Shown here piece after piece: positions 16,513 to 26,857 of a stretch of 64,000 nt of DNA. The notes beneath the pieces are model-generated. The model was not told where the DNA came from. It was given only the letters and a program-made list of their open reading frames with translations, and ran no database searches. The DNA is from Actinophytocola sp036555685 (GTDB lineage Bacteria; Actinomycetota; Actinomycetes; Mycobacteriales; Pseudonocardiaceae). Both the position numbers and the translations under genes were made by a program. The stretch covers positions 1 through 64,000 of the forward strand of contig NZ_DATBKY010000273.1 in NCBI RefSeq assembly GCF_036555685.1, given 5' to 3'. Within the stretch, counting starts at the first letter, position 1. Each line of letters begins with the position of its first letter.

Positions 16513-17685
16513 GTGACCCTCATCCGCCATCTCGACCGGTACGAAGTAGCCCACCTCAACGCACCGACCGCCTTCGTCACCGAATGTGTCGGCGAGCTTG
16601 ACGACGTCGCGCTCGCCGGCGCGTATCGGATGCTCTGCCAGCGGTATCCGGCGCTGCACGGTCGCGTGTGGCACGACGGACACGGCTACGTCCTCGACTC
16701 CACCAACGGCGCCGGCGCCCGGTTCCGCTCGACGTGGATGGAGGACGACGGCTACCCGAGAGACATCGCCGCCGAGTGGGACGTCGGACATTCATTGTCG
16801 GCAGTGATCGTGGAGCGGCAGCAGGGCAAACGGGCGCGCGTCGCCCTTTACCTGGATCATTGCGTCGGCGATGGCAAGCACATGTATGCACTCTGCAAAT
16901 TGCTGTGGCGGCTGTACGCGGACATCGTCGCCGGCACCAGGATCGCCACTCCGTTGCTCCCGCCGTCGCTGCCTGATCCGCCGCTGACGGTGCTGAGCGA
17001 TCGTCTGGGCGCCGCCTGCTCGGCCCCGACGCTCGCCGGGCCGGTGTCCGCGGCGTTGCCGACGTTGCGGTACCGGCGGAGCCTGCTCACCGCGGCCGAC
17101 ACGGCGGCGCTCGTGTCCCGTGCCCGGGCGGCCGGCGTGTCGGTGTACGGGCTGCTCGCGGCGGCCGTGGTGGGCGGGCAGCGCGCATTGCTCGGCGAGA
17201 TGTCGCCGACGACGATCTGGGCGGTGGTGGACCTGCGTGCGCGGGTCGAGCCGCAGGTCGGGCCTACCGACACGACCAACTTCGCAAGCGCGGTCACCGT
17301 CGAGGCGACCAGCACCGGCGTCGTCCCGGTCGCTCGCGACGTCCGTGCCACGGTGCTCGCGGCGATCGCCGACCGGGAGCCGCACCACAACATGCTCGAC
17401 GACTCGGTCGGCGACGCCATGAACTACCCGCGGGCGAATCTGGGCGCGGCGATCGTGAGCAACCTGGGTGCCGTGCCCGAGTTGACGGCTTCGCCAGATC
17501 TGTCGATTGCCGACTTCTGGATCTGGCCCTATGGCTGGCGCCAGCGGTACCCGATGTACATGGCGAGCACGTACGGCGGCCGGCTGGGCATCGACATGGT
17601 CTTTCGCGCGGACGTCTACGACGACCCGACGGTCGACAAAGTCGTCGACGCGGTGACGTCGGAATTGACCGCGGCGCGCGTGTAA
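16513..17685 (+). CDS. PapA5-like acyltransferase (condensation-type fold)
   Basis: Protein of 390 residues with the CoA/carrier-dependent acyltransferase fold. The catalytic HxxxDG motif is at residues 116-121 (DHCVGDGKHM). N-terminal features VAHLNAPTAFVTECVGEL and LCQRYPALHGRVW match the phthiocerol dimycocerosate transferase PapA5 and its relatives, which esterify a hydroxyl with an acyl chain. VVDLRARVEP and the C-terminal YPMYMASTYGGRLGIDMVF support the same family. The GTG start has GAAGGA upstream. It is third in a KAS III-SDR-acyltransferase set, suggesting the pathway ends in an ester. The donor and acceptor cannot be read. Confidence 0.82.
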   Translation: MTLIRHLDRYEVAHLNAPTAFVTECVGELDDVALAGAYRMLCQRYPALHGRVWHDGHGYVLDSTNGAGARFRSTWMEDDGYPRDIAAEWDVGHSLSAVIVERQQGKRARVALYLDHCVGDGKHMYALCKLLWRLYADIVAGTRIATPLLPPSLPDPPLTVLSDRLGAACSAPTLAGPVSAALPTLRYRRSLLTAADTAALVSRARAAGVSVYGLLAAAVVGGQRALLGEMSPTTIWAVVDLRARVEPQVGPTDTTNFASAVTVEATSTGVVPVARDVRATVLAAIADREPHHNMLDDSVGDAMNYPRANLGAAIVSNLGAVPELTASPDLSIADFWIWPYGWRQRYPMYMASTYGGRLGIDMVFRADVYDDPTVDKVVDAVTSELTAARV

Positions 17686-17737
17686 CCCAACCGTTAACTC
17701 GCCGGGAAGGACGCGAACCGTATACGCGTGTTTCCAT

Positions 17738-18919
17738 GTGCCCATGCGGGCCGTGCCGACCAACGATGTTTTCGCGGCCGTTGCCGCGACACTCTCGGAA
17801 GCCACGGACGCCGTCTCCGAGCGCACGATCGCGGAGGTGTATCAGGAGCTGCCCTCGTACGCGGGCGTTCCGTTCACCGGCCTGCGGGCGTCCACCCAGC
17901 GGAACCTCGACATCGCGGTGCGCGCACTACGGGCCAATCGGGCACCGCGCCCGGACGAGCTTCCCGAAGCGTGGATCACCGTCACGGAGCGGGTGCAGCA
18001 GGGGGTTCCGGTCGAGGACATGATGCGTGCCTACCGCATCAACATCGGCGTGATCGAGGCCAGGTTCGTCGAGTTGGCGCAGGAGGCCGAGGTCGCGTCC
18101 AACCTCGTGCTGGCCGGCTCCCGGCTACTGTGGTCGGTCGGCGACGCGTTCACGACGCAGATCGCACTCGTCTACCAGGAACTGCGTATCGAGCACGCGC
18201 TGTACGACGCGCAGCGGAAAGCCGAGTTCATCCACGCTCTGCTCACCGGGAGACTCGAGCGAACCGAGGTCGCCAGCCAGAGCGTCTTGTTCGGACTGGA
18301 TCCCACCACCTGCTACTTCGCCGTCCGGGGCCGCAGCCGGGCGGCCGGCAACGTGGAGCCGACGCGCCGCCAGCTCGAGCAGCGCGGAAGCACCTCGTGC
18401 CGCAGCGGCCTGATCGGGATCGTCGGCGGCGATCTCGCGGGTGTCGTGGCGCGTGCCCCGGGGGACACCTCCGATCTGGTGCTCGGTATGGGGCCGCAGG
18501 CGATCTTGGCCGATGTCGCGGACTCCTTCCGGACCGCGGGGCGTGTCCTCGAGGCGGCCTGGCGGCTGGGCCGTACCGGTGTGCTGACGCTCGCGGACCT
18601 GTCGTGGCGACTGTCGGCGGTCGCGGACCGCGAGGTCGCCGACTACCTCACCGGTCGCTACCTCACTCCGCTGCACCAGCACGGTGAGTTCGGCAGGCTG
18701 CTGCTGGACACGGTGCGCGCCTTCCTCGCCAACGGCCTCAGCACCGCGGCGACCGCGGCGGAGCTCGTCGTACACCCCAACACCTTGCGCCACCGGTTGC
18801 ACAAGTTCGGCGAGTTGACCGGAGCCTCGCTCACGTGCACCAACGACGTGGTCGAGGTGACCTGGGCGTTGGAGCTGGCCACCATCGACACGGACGCGCG
18901 AGAAGCCGACCAGGCGTAA
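17738..18919 (+). CDS. PucR/CdaR-type helix-turn-helix regulator
   Basis: Regulator of 393 residues. The N-terminal helical region (ERTIAEVYQELPSYAG, then TERVQQGVPVEDMMRAYRI and GSRLLWSVGDAFTTQ) resembles RsbRD-N-like regulators found in actinobacteria beside CoA-linked genes. The C-terminus carries the PucR helix-turn-helix, FLANGLSTAATAAELVVHPNTLRHRLHKFGELTG, at about residues 327-365. Start GTG 17738 or ATG 17744 are both in frame with no clear ribosome-binding site, so either is possible. It lies between the acyltransferase set and the thiolase operon and precedes an operator-like palindrome at 18940, which makes control of the downstream operon plausible. Confidence 0.82.
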   Translation: MPMRAVPTNDVFAAVAATLSEATDAVSERTIAEVYQELPSYAGVPFTGLRASTQRNLDIAVRALRANRAPRPDELPEAWITVTERVQQGVPVEDMMRAYRINIGVIEARFVELAQEAEVASNLVLAGSRLLWSVGDAFTTQIALVYQELRIEHALYDAQRKAEFIHALLTGRLERTEVASQSVLFGLDPTTCYFAVRGRSRAAGNVEPTRRQLEQRGSTSCRSGLIGIVGGDLAGVVARAPGDTSDLVLGMGPQAILADVADSFRTAGRVLEAAWRLGRTGVLTLADLSWRLSAVADREVADYLTGRYLTPLHQHGEFGRLLLDTVRAFLANGLSTAATAAELVVHPNTLRHRLHKFGELTGASLTCTNDVVEVTWALELATIDTDAREADQA

Positions 18920-18939
18920 CACGCGCTCCGCCGCTTCGC

Positions 18940-18959
18940 CGTTGTGCACATCCACAACG
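18940..18959. promoter_or_regulatory. Palindromic operator candidate upstream of the thiolase operon
   Basis: Seven-base arms CGTTGTG (18940-18946) and CACAACG (18953-18959) are separated by six bases in the 129-base gap between the PucR-type regulator and the thiolase gene. The size and position suit a dimeric helix-turn-helix regulator. No binding evidence exists here. Confidence 0.35.
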
Positions 18960-19048
18960 TATGTGCGCCGCGCGTTGGTGCCGCGCCTCTCGATCCACGG
19001 CGACCGGCAGGCGATCGTTGATGTACCGCATCGACGAGGAGTGCCGCC

Positions 19049-20227
19049 ATGACACCCCAGGTCTGGATCACCGGAACAGGGATGACCCGCTTCGGCGTCC
19101 ACAATGGCGACTCCACGGCCGATCTCGTTCGAGAGGCGGTCAGCGAAGCCCTGGCAGACGCCGGGACTGCGCTCGAAGACGTCGACGCGGTCTTCTACGG
19201 CAGCGCCGCGCAGGGCGCGCTGGAGGGGCAGCTGATGATCGCCGGGCAGATCGCGCTGCGCAAGATGGGCCTGACCAGGTCGCCCGTGTTCAATGTGGAG
19301 AACGCCTGCGCCACCGGAGCAACCGCGCTGAACCTGGCGATCGCCCAGGTTCGCTCCGGTGGTGCGGACGTTGTGGTGGCGGTCGGGGCCGAGCGGATGA
19401 ACGTCGGCGCCCGCGCCGACGTGCTCCGGATCTTCGACGGAGCCGTCGACGTGTCCGAGCCACGATCGCCGGCCCCGGCCGCCGAGCACAGCCTGTTCAT
19501 GGACATCTACGCGGCGATGGCCCGCGACCACATGGCGAAGTTCGGCACCTCCCGCCACCAGCTCGCCGCCGTGGCTTCGAAGAACCACGGCCATGCAGTC
19601 CACAATCCACTCGCGCGGTACCGCACCGCGATGAGCGTCGAGGAGGTCCTGGCGGCGCGGCCGGTGACGTATCCGCTGACCGTACCGATGTGCGCGCCGA
19701 TCACCGATGGCGCCGCCGCGGTCGTCGTGTGTGGCCCGCGCGCCGCACACCGCCACGGCCGGGCGGTGCGGGTGCTGGCGAGCGTCGCCGGCAGCGGAAC
19801 CGACCGTGACCTCGCCGACTACGACCAGCACATCACCCGGCTGCTCGCGACCCGGGCATACGAGCAGGCGGGCGTTGGACCCGGGGACGTCTCGGTGGCC
19901 GAGGTCCACGACGCGACATCGTTCGCCGAGGTCCTCCAGACCGAGATGCTGGGTCTGTGCGAGGTCGGCGACGGCGGTCCCGCCGCGGAGCGGGGAGAGA
20001 CGTCGTTGGGCGGACGCATTCCGGTGAACCCGTCCGGGGGTCTTGTGTCCAAAGGACACCCTTTGGGCGCGACAGGCCTGGCACAGATCCACGAACTCGT
20101 CGCACAACTACGTGGCACCGCCGGCCGGCGGCAGGTGCCTGGGGCAAGGGTGGCGATAGCCGAGAACGCCGGTGGCTTCCACGCCGGCGAAGAGGCAGTC
20201 GCCGTCATCACGGTACTGGGTGGATAA
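19049..20227 (+). CDS. SCP-x/lipid-transfer-type thiolase
   Basis: Thiolase-fold enzyme of 392 residues that likely cleaves 3-oxoacyl-CoA. It has Cys87 in NVENACATGATAL, the HD motif in AEVHDATSFAEV and His337 in SKGHPLGATG. As in SCP-x-like thiolases, the second C-terminal catalytic Cys is absent (IAENAGGFH instead of the CxG of FadA). Some members of this branch are non-thiolytic carrier-type or aldolase-partner proteins, so pure thiolase activity is not certain. ATG 19049 is used. It heads a plus-strand run of CoA-linked and transport genes with tight spacing (12 bases to the next start). Confidence 0.82.
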   Translation: MTPQVWITGTGMTRFGVHNGDSTADLVREAVSEALADAGTALEDVDAVFYGSAAQGALEGQLMIAGQIALRKMGLTRSPVFNVENACATGATALNLAIAQVRSGGADVVVAVGAERMNVGARADVLRIFDGAVDVSEPRSPAPAAEHSLFMDIYAAMARDHMAKFGTSRHQLAAVASKNHGHAVHNPLARYRTAMSVEEVLAARPVTYPLTVPMCAPITDGAAAVVVCGPRAAHRHGRAVRVLASVAGSGTDRDLADYDQHITRLLATRAYEQAGVGPGDVSVAEVHDATSFAEVLQTEMLGLCEVGDGGPAAERGETSLGGRIPVNPSGGLVSKGHPLGATGLAQIHELVAQLRGTAGRRQVPGARVAIAENAGGFHAGEEAVAVITVLGG

Positions 20228-20239
20228 CGGGAGACCACT

Positions 20240-21796
<1,557 letters not shown>

Positions 21797-21822
21797 GCAC
21801 CCCGGATCACGAGGAGATGGCC

Positions 21823-22644
21823 ATGAACGATCTTGGACTCGACGGCAGCGTCGCGATCGTCACGGGCGCGGGCTCGCTCGCTCCGGGCATCGGCAACGGG
21901 AAGGCCGCGGCCGTCCTGCTGGCGGAGGCCGGCGCGAAGGTCATGCTCGTCGACCGGTCGCTCGACAACATGAAGGAAACGCTCGAACTCATCGCCGAGC
22001 GGGGCGGTGACTGCGTACCGGTCACGGCCGACGTGTCCGATGAGGCCGGTTGCGCGGGCGTCGTGGCCTCCGCGATGGACACCTGGGGGCGCGTCGACGT
22101 CCTCGTCAACAACGTGGGCACCGCGGGGCCCGCCGGCACCGTGGTGGACGTGGCCGTCGACGCATGGGACGCGTGCCTGCGGGTCAACGTCACGTCGATG
22201 CTCCTGATGTCCCGGTTCGCCATCCCGCACATGCGGGCGGCCGGCGCCGGTTCGATCGTCAACATCTCCTCGGTCCTCGGGATGCGCGGCGGCCACCCGG
22301 CGATCGCGTACCCGACCACCAAGGCGGCGATCATCGGGCTGACCAAGTCGATGGCCGTGCACCACGGCCCGGACGGCATCCGGGTCAACGCCGTCGCACC
22401 TGGATTCGCCTACACACCCATGGTCTACGCCCAGGGCCTGTCCGAGGAGAACCGCGAGCGGCGCAGGCTCGCCGCCCCGCTGCACACCGAGGGAACCGGC
22501 TGGGACACCGGGGAGGCGGTGCTGTTCCTGGCGAGCGACCGATCGCGCTGGATGACCGGCACGGTCCTGGTCGTCGACGGCGGACTCACCGCGAGCGCCG
22601 GCATGACCGGCGACATGAGCGTGACCGCCCGGGACACCCCATGA
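21823..22644 (+). CDS. SDR-family oxidoreductase
   Basis: Short-chain dehydrogenase of 273 residues. The cofactor loop is extended (TGAGSLAPGIGNGKA) compared with the classical TGxxxGxG. NNVGTAGPAG, serine in NISSVLG and Tyr163-x3-Lys167 (YPTTK) are present, with VVDGGLTAS near the end. ATG 21823 sits six bases after GAGGAG; an ATG at 21817 is also in frame. It probably oxidises a hydroxyacyl-CoA or alcohol intermediate between the ligase and the thiolase. The next gene starts inside its stop codon (ATGA), so they are coupled. Confidence 0.88.
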   Translation: MNDLGLDGSVAIVTGAGSLAPGIGNGKAAAVLLAEAGAKVMLVDRSLDNMKETLELIAERGGDCVPVTADVSDEAGCAGVVASAMDTWGRVDVLVNNVGTAGPAGTVVDVAVDAWDACLRVNVTSMLLMSRFAIPHMRAAGAGSIVNISSVLGMRGGHPAIAYPTTKAAIIGLTKSMAVHHGPDGIRVNAVAPGFAYTPMVYAQGLSEENRERRRLAAPLHTEGTGWDTGEAVLFLASDRSRWMTGTVLVVDGGLTASAGMTGDMSVTARDTP

Positions 22645-24326
22645 GCACCGGGTTCGTGGTCGACACCGACGTCGCCGTGCCGGTACGCGACGGTGTGGTA
22701 CTGCGAGCCGACGTGTGGCGGCCGGCCGGCGGCGGCGTGCGGCCGGCGCTCGTGCACCGCACGCCCTACGACAAGAGCCTGGCCGCGGGGGAGCGCGGCT
22801 TCTACCAGGTGGACCGGCTCGTCGCCGCCGGGTACGCGGTCGTCGTCCAGGACACGCGGGGCCGGTACGCCTCAGCCGGCGAGTGGGCGGGGCTGACCCC
22901 GAGCATGTGGGCGATCGAGGCCGACGACACCTACGACACGGTCGAGTGGGCCGCCCGACAGCCGTGGTGCGACGGCGGCGTGGCGATGTTCGGCGCGTCC
23001 TATCCCGGTGCGCTGTGCTGGCTCGGCGCCATGGCGCGACCACCGCACCTGCGCGCGATCGTGCCGATGCTGACCGGCGACCGGGCCACCGCCTACCTCG
23101 ACACGGGCGGCGCGTTCTGGCTGCATACCTGGGTCTCCTGGTACCTGAACGCCCTCGTCGGACAGTACACACGAGACGGTCGGGCCGTCCCCGCCGAGCT
23201 CGCGGCCGTCGCGGCGGACTGCGCCGAGGTGGTCGAGCACCTGCCACTGGATGCCAGCACGGTCTTCGACCGGCCCGGTATGCCGGTCACGCTCGAGGAG
23301 ATCCTGCGCGAGGACGCCGCGGGCACGCCGCCGCTGTTCGCCATCGAGCGGGTCGCGGTGCCGGCAATGCTGATCGGCGGCTGGTACGACTTCTACGCCG
23401 CTCGCACGGTCGACCAGTTCCGCCGGTTGCGTACCGGCACGGCACCCGAGGTACGCGACGCCCACCGGCTCGTGCTGGGGCCGTGGACGCACGACAGCGC
23501 CGGCCCCGTCCAGGGCGAGCTCAACCTGGGCGTGCCGGCCGCCGGCCCGGGATCCGTGCAGCCCGCGATGCTGGCGTTCCTCGACCGCCATCTCAAGGGC
23601 GCCGGTCCCGAGGTCCCGCCCATCCGGTATCTCGTCCCGGGCGAGACCCGGTGGCGCGACGCGAGCACGTGGCCGCCGGCCGAGGCGAGCCGCCGGACCT
23701 GGTACCTGCGCTCGGGCGGCGGGCTGACCGGCTCGATGCCGGCGGAGGACGAGCCGCCGGACCGCTACCGGTACGACCCGGCCGACCCGGTGCGCACACT
23801 CGGCGGCCGGGTCAGCGGCAACATCATCGCAAGTGGACCAGCGGGGCCGCGTGACCAGCGCGTGCTGGTCGAGCGGACCGATGTCCTCACCTACACGGCG
23901 CGCAGCCTCGACGAGCCACTCGTGCTCGCCGGCGACGCCACCGTGTTCGTCCACGCGAGCACGTCCGCCGTGGACACCGACTTCGTCGCACGGCTCGTCG
24001 ATGTCCACCCGGACGGCAGATGGATGCTCATCACCTCCGCCCTCACCCGGGCACGACATCGCAAGGGTGTCGACCGGGAGTTGCCCGTCGAACCGGGCGC
24101 GGTGGAGGAGTACGAGATCCACCTCGGCCCGGTGGCGCACCGCCTGGCCACCGGCCACCGGCTCGGGGTGCTCCTGTGCTCCAGCGACTTCCCCTGGTTC
24201 GACCGCAACATGAACACCGGCAACGCGATCGGCGCCGACACCGTCCCGCTGGTCGCCGATCAGACGATCTTCCACGATCCGGCGCATCCCTCCCGCCTGG
24301 AAATCCACACCCACACCACGCATTAG
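22641..24326 (+). CDS. CocE/NonD-family hydrolase (X-Pro dipeptidyl-peptidase-like)
   Basis: Serine hydrolase of 561 residues acting on esters or acyl-peptides. Proposed triad: Ser120 in MFGASYPGAL (the family usually has G-x-S-Y), Asp250 in GGWYDFYAAR and His284 in GPWTHDS. The positions agree well with the characterised cocaine esterase triad spacing. Residues about 1-300 form the alpha/beta core with an inserted helical lid, and the rest is the jelly-roll XPD C-terminal domain (VLTYTARSLDEPLVLAG). No signal peptide is seen, so it is cytoplasmic. Its place between a CoA-ligase/SDR pair and a peptide importer suggests it cleaves the imported compound. Confidence 0.88.
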   Translation: MSTGFVVDTDVAVPVRDGVVLRADVWRPAGGGVRPALVHRTPYDKSLAAGERGFYQVDRLVAAGYAVVVQDTRGRYASAGEWAGLTPSMWAIEADDTYDTVEWAARQPWCDGGVAMFGASYPGALCWLGAMARPPHLRAIVPMLTGDRATAYLDTGGAFWLHTWVSWYLNALVGQYTRDGRAVPAELAAVAADCAEVVEHLPLDASTVFDRPGMPVTLEEILREDAAGTPPLFAIERVAVPAMLIGGWYDFYAARTVDQFRRLRTGTAPEVRDAHRLVLGPWTHDSAGPVQGELNLGVPAAGPGSVQPAMLAFLDRHLKGAGPEVPPIRYLVPGETRWRDASTWPPAEASRRTWYLRSGGGLTGSMPAEDEPPDRYRYDPADPVRTLGGRVSGNIIASGPAGPRDQRVLVERTDVLTYTARSLDEPLVLAGDATVFVHASTSAVDTDFVARLVDVHPDGRWMLITSALTRARHRKGVDRELPVEPGAVEEYEIHLGPVAHRLATGHRLGVLLCSSDFPWFDRNMNTGNAIGADTVPLVADQTIFHDPAHPSRLEIHTHTTH

Positions 24327-24345
24327 CAGAAGGTGGTGGTCAAAG

Positions 24346-25905
24346 ATGATCAACACACGCAAGCGGGTATCTCTGGCAGCGGCCCTCGTCCTCGTCCTGG
24401 TCGCGACCGGCTGCGCGGGTCCGGGCGCCGCCAGCCCGGTGTCCAGCACGAAAACCACGCTGAACATCGGCACGTCCTACCCGCCCACACCCAACCTCGA
24501 TCCGGGCAATGCCAACGGCTCCAGCCTCTGGTACCTGGAGCTGGCGTACGAGCCGCTGATCAAGATGGCGTCGGACGGCAAGCTCAAGCCGGGGCTGGCC
24601 ACCTCGTGGCGCTACGTCGGCGACGGGAACACCACGTTCGAGCTCGAACTGCGCGAGAACGTCAAGTTCAGCGACGGGTCACCGCTGACCGCCGACGTGG
24701 TCAAGGCGAACCTCGACCGGTTCCGCGGCACCGCGCAGCTGTCGACGGCGGCGCAGCTCGCCGACGTCAAGGACGTCACGGTCGTGGACGAGCGAACCAT
24801 CCGCATGACACTGTCCAAGCCCAACCCCTCGATCGCGGCGGTCCTGTCGGAGTTCTACGGCCCCGGCGACATGGTCAGCGGCAAGGCACTCGCCGACCCG
24901 GCGAAACTGGCGACCCAGACAGTCGGTGCCGGCCCGTACATGCTCGACCGGTCGAAGACCGTCGAGGGCGACCACTACGCCTTCGTCCGCAACCCGCACT
25001 ACTGGAACCCCGATGCGGCGCGGTTCAGGACCGTCGTGGTGAAGATCCTGCCCAACCCGAACTCGGCGCTCGCCGCGCTGCGGACGGGTCAGGTCGACCT
25101 CGTGCAGGGCGCCCCGAACACCGACAAGGCCGCGAAGGCCGCCGGCGTGCGGGTGATCTCCGTGCCGCAGACGTTCGTCGGTCTCGCGCTCGCCGACCGG
25201 GCCGGTGCCAAGCTGCGCGCCCTCGGTGACGTGCGGGTCCGGCAGGCGCTCAACTACGCGATCGACCGGAAGAAGATCGCCGCCGGTCTCGTCGACACGT
25301 ACGGGGGGCCGACGCCGACCGAGCAGATCGTCCTCCCGGGACAGTCCGGGTACAGCGAGGACACGGCCTACCCGCACGACCCCGACAAGGCGAAGCAGCT
25401 GCTGCGCGAAGCCGGCTACCCAGACGGGTTCACGCTGCCCGTGGTCAGCTTCTCCGGCCCGTCCGGTACGACACCGCTGCTGCAGGTCATGGCCAACCAG
25501 CTCGCGGACGTCGGGGTGCGGTTGAAGATCTCCGACACGTCCGACACGAACAAGTACATCCAGGACATGCTCAGTGGCCGGTTCCCGGCGTACGGCATCG
25601 CGTTCGGCACGATGCCCATACACCTGATGGGCCCGCTGCTGTTCCTGCCGAACGCCACGCCGTTCAACCCCTTCCACAGCACCGACCCCAAGCTCGAGTC
25701 CCTGTACGGGCAGGCGGCGCAGGCCGATCCCGACACGAAACCCGGCTACGACAAGCAGATCATCGAGCAGCTGGTCGACCAGGCCTGGTTCGTGCCGGTG
25801 CTGTTCCAGCCGGTGAGCTACTACGCGCGGCAGGGCGTGGACGGGGTCGCGGCGACGCCGAACCGGCCGACCCCGAACCCGCTCGAGTGGACCTTCACGG
25901 GATGA
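24346..25905 (+). CDS. ABC transporter substrate-binding lipoprotein, family 5 (oligopeptide type)
   Basis: Extracellular binding component of an oligopeptide/dipeptide-type importer. It has 519 residues with a lipoprotein signal: basic start (INTRKR), hydrophobic core, lipobox VATGC and Cys23 as the lipidated residue. The mature part has YEPLIKMASDGKLKPGLATSW, LRENVKFSDGSPLTADVV and VRQALNYAIDRKKIA, all SBP_bac_5 landmarks, and a typical PYPHDPDKAKQLLREAGYPDGF stretch. Substrates of this family include peptides, nickel, opines and sugars. The neighbours here are acyl/ester enzymes, so a small lipopeptide or ester is a reasonable guess only. Confidence 0.93.
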   Translation: MINTRKRVSLAAALVLVLVATGCAGPGAASPVSSTKTTLNIGTSYPPTPNLDPGNANGSSLWYLELAYEPLIKMASDGKLKPGLATSWRYVGDGNTTFELELRENVKFSDGSPLTADVVKANLDRFRGTAQLSTAAQLADVKDVTVVDERTIRMTLSKPNPSIAAVLSEFYGPGDMVSGKALADPAKLATQTVGAGPYMLDRSKTVEGDHYAFVRNPHYWNPDAARFRTVVVKILPNPNSALAALRTGQVDLVQGAPNTDKAAKAAGVRVISVPQTFVGLALADRAGAKLRALGDVRVRQALNYAIDRKKIAAGLVDTYGGPTPTEQIVLPGQSGYSEDTAYPHDPDKAKQLLREAGYPDGFTLPVVSFSGPSGTTPLLQVMANQLADVGVRLKISDTSDTNKYIQDMLSGRFPAYGIAFGTMPIHLMGPLLFLPNATPFNPFHSTDPKLESLYGQAAQADPDTKPGYDKQIIEQLVDQAWFVPVLFQPVSYYARQGVDGVAATPNRPTPNPLEWTFTG

Positions 25906-25913
25906 GGTGATCC
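25904..25913 (+). promoter_or_regulatory. Ten-base anti-Shine-Dalgarno match deciding the start at 25916
   Basis: GAGGTGATCC is a perfect ten-base complement to the 16S rRNA 3' end and overlaps the preceding stop. It favours GTG 25916 over the in-frame GTG 25907, which lies inside it. Confidence 0.65.
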
Positions 25914-25915
25914 TC

Positions 25916-26857
25916 GTGCTTCGGCTGATCCTGCGCCGGCTCCTGATCTCCGTTCCCCTCCTGCTCCTGGTGTCCCTGCTGACGTTCGTGCTGCAGGCGC
26001 TCACACCCGGCGACACGGCGCGGACGATCCTGGGCAACACGTTCACCCAGGAGGGCTACCTCCAGCTGCGACACCAGCTCGGGCTCGACGAGCCGGTGCT
26101 CACCCAGTACTGGCACTGGCTCAGCGGCGCGCTGCGGGGGGACCTGGGGGTGTCCCCGATCAGCGGGCTCGACGTCGGCCAGCAGATCACGAGCCGGCTG
26201 GGGGTCACGCTGTCGCTGATCGTGTGTGCCACGGTGCTCGCCGCGCTCGCCGGCGTGGCGCTGGGTGTGGTCAGCGCGATCCGTGGCGGCGCGTTCGGCC
26301 GGTTGGTCGACGCGCTGTCACTCGTCGGGTTCGCCGTTCCGGTCTTCTGGTTCTCGCTCGTGCTCGTGACGGTCTTCGCGGTGACGTTGGGGCTGCTGCC
26401 GGCGACGGGCTACGTGGACCCGGCGACATCGTTGTCCGGCTGGGCGGGAAGCATCGCGCTGCCGGTGGTCGCGCTGGCACTGGCGCCGACAGCGGTCATC
26501 GCCAAGCAGACCCGCGACGGCATGCTCGACGCGCTCAGCCGCGACTTCGTGCACAGCCTGCGCGCGAACGGCGCCGCCGAGCGGTCCATCGTGCTGCGGC
26601 ACGCACTGCGCAACGCCGCGATCCCGGTCGTCACGGTCATCGGACTGGTGTTCGTCGGCCTGCTCACCGGCACCGTCTTCGTCGAGGCCGTGTTCGCGAT
26701 GCCGGGGCTCGGTGGGCTCGCCGTGCAGTCCACCGTCCAGCACGACCTGCCCGTCATCCAGGGCATCGCCGTGACGTTCACGGTGATCGTGGTCCTCGTC
26801 AACCTGCTCGTCGACATCACGTACGGCTTGCTCAACCCCAAGGTGCGTGCCCGGTGA
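25916..26857 (+). CDS. ABC transporter permease, DppB/OppB type
   Basis: First membrane subunit of the importer, 313 residues and six helices. The start LRLILRRLLISVPLLLLVSLLTFVL and the loop with DTARTILGNTFTQEGYLQLRHQLGLDEPVLTQYWHWLSGALRGDLG are characteristic. The EAA loop for contact with the ATPase is ALSRDFVHSLRANGAAERSIVLRHALRNAAIPVVT. The stop overlaps the GTG of the next gene (GTGA), giving coupled translation. Confidence 0.94.
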   Translation: MLRLILRRLLISVPLLLLVSLLTFVLQALTPGDTARTILGNTFTQEGYLQLRHQLGLDEPVLTQYWHWLSGALRGDLGVSPISGLDVGQQITSRLGVTLSLIVCATVLAALAGVALGVVSAIRGGAFGRLVDALSLVGFAVPVFWFSLVLVTVFAVTLGLLPATGYVDPATSLSGWAGSIALPVVALALAPTAVIAKQTRDGMLDALSRDFVHSLRANGAAERSIVLRHALRNAAIPVVTVIGLVFVGLLTGTVFVEAVFAMPGLGGLAVQSTVQHDLPVIQGIAVTFTVIVVLVNLLVDITYGLLNPKVRAR

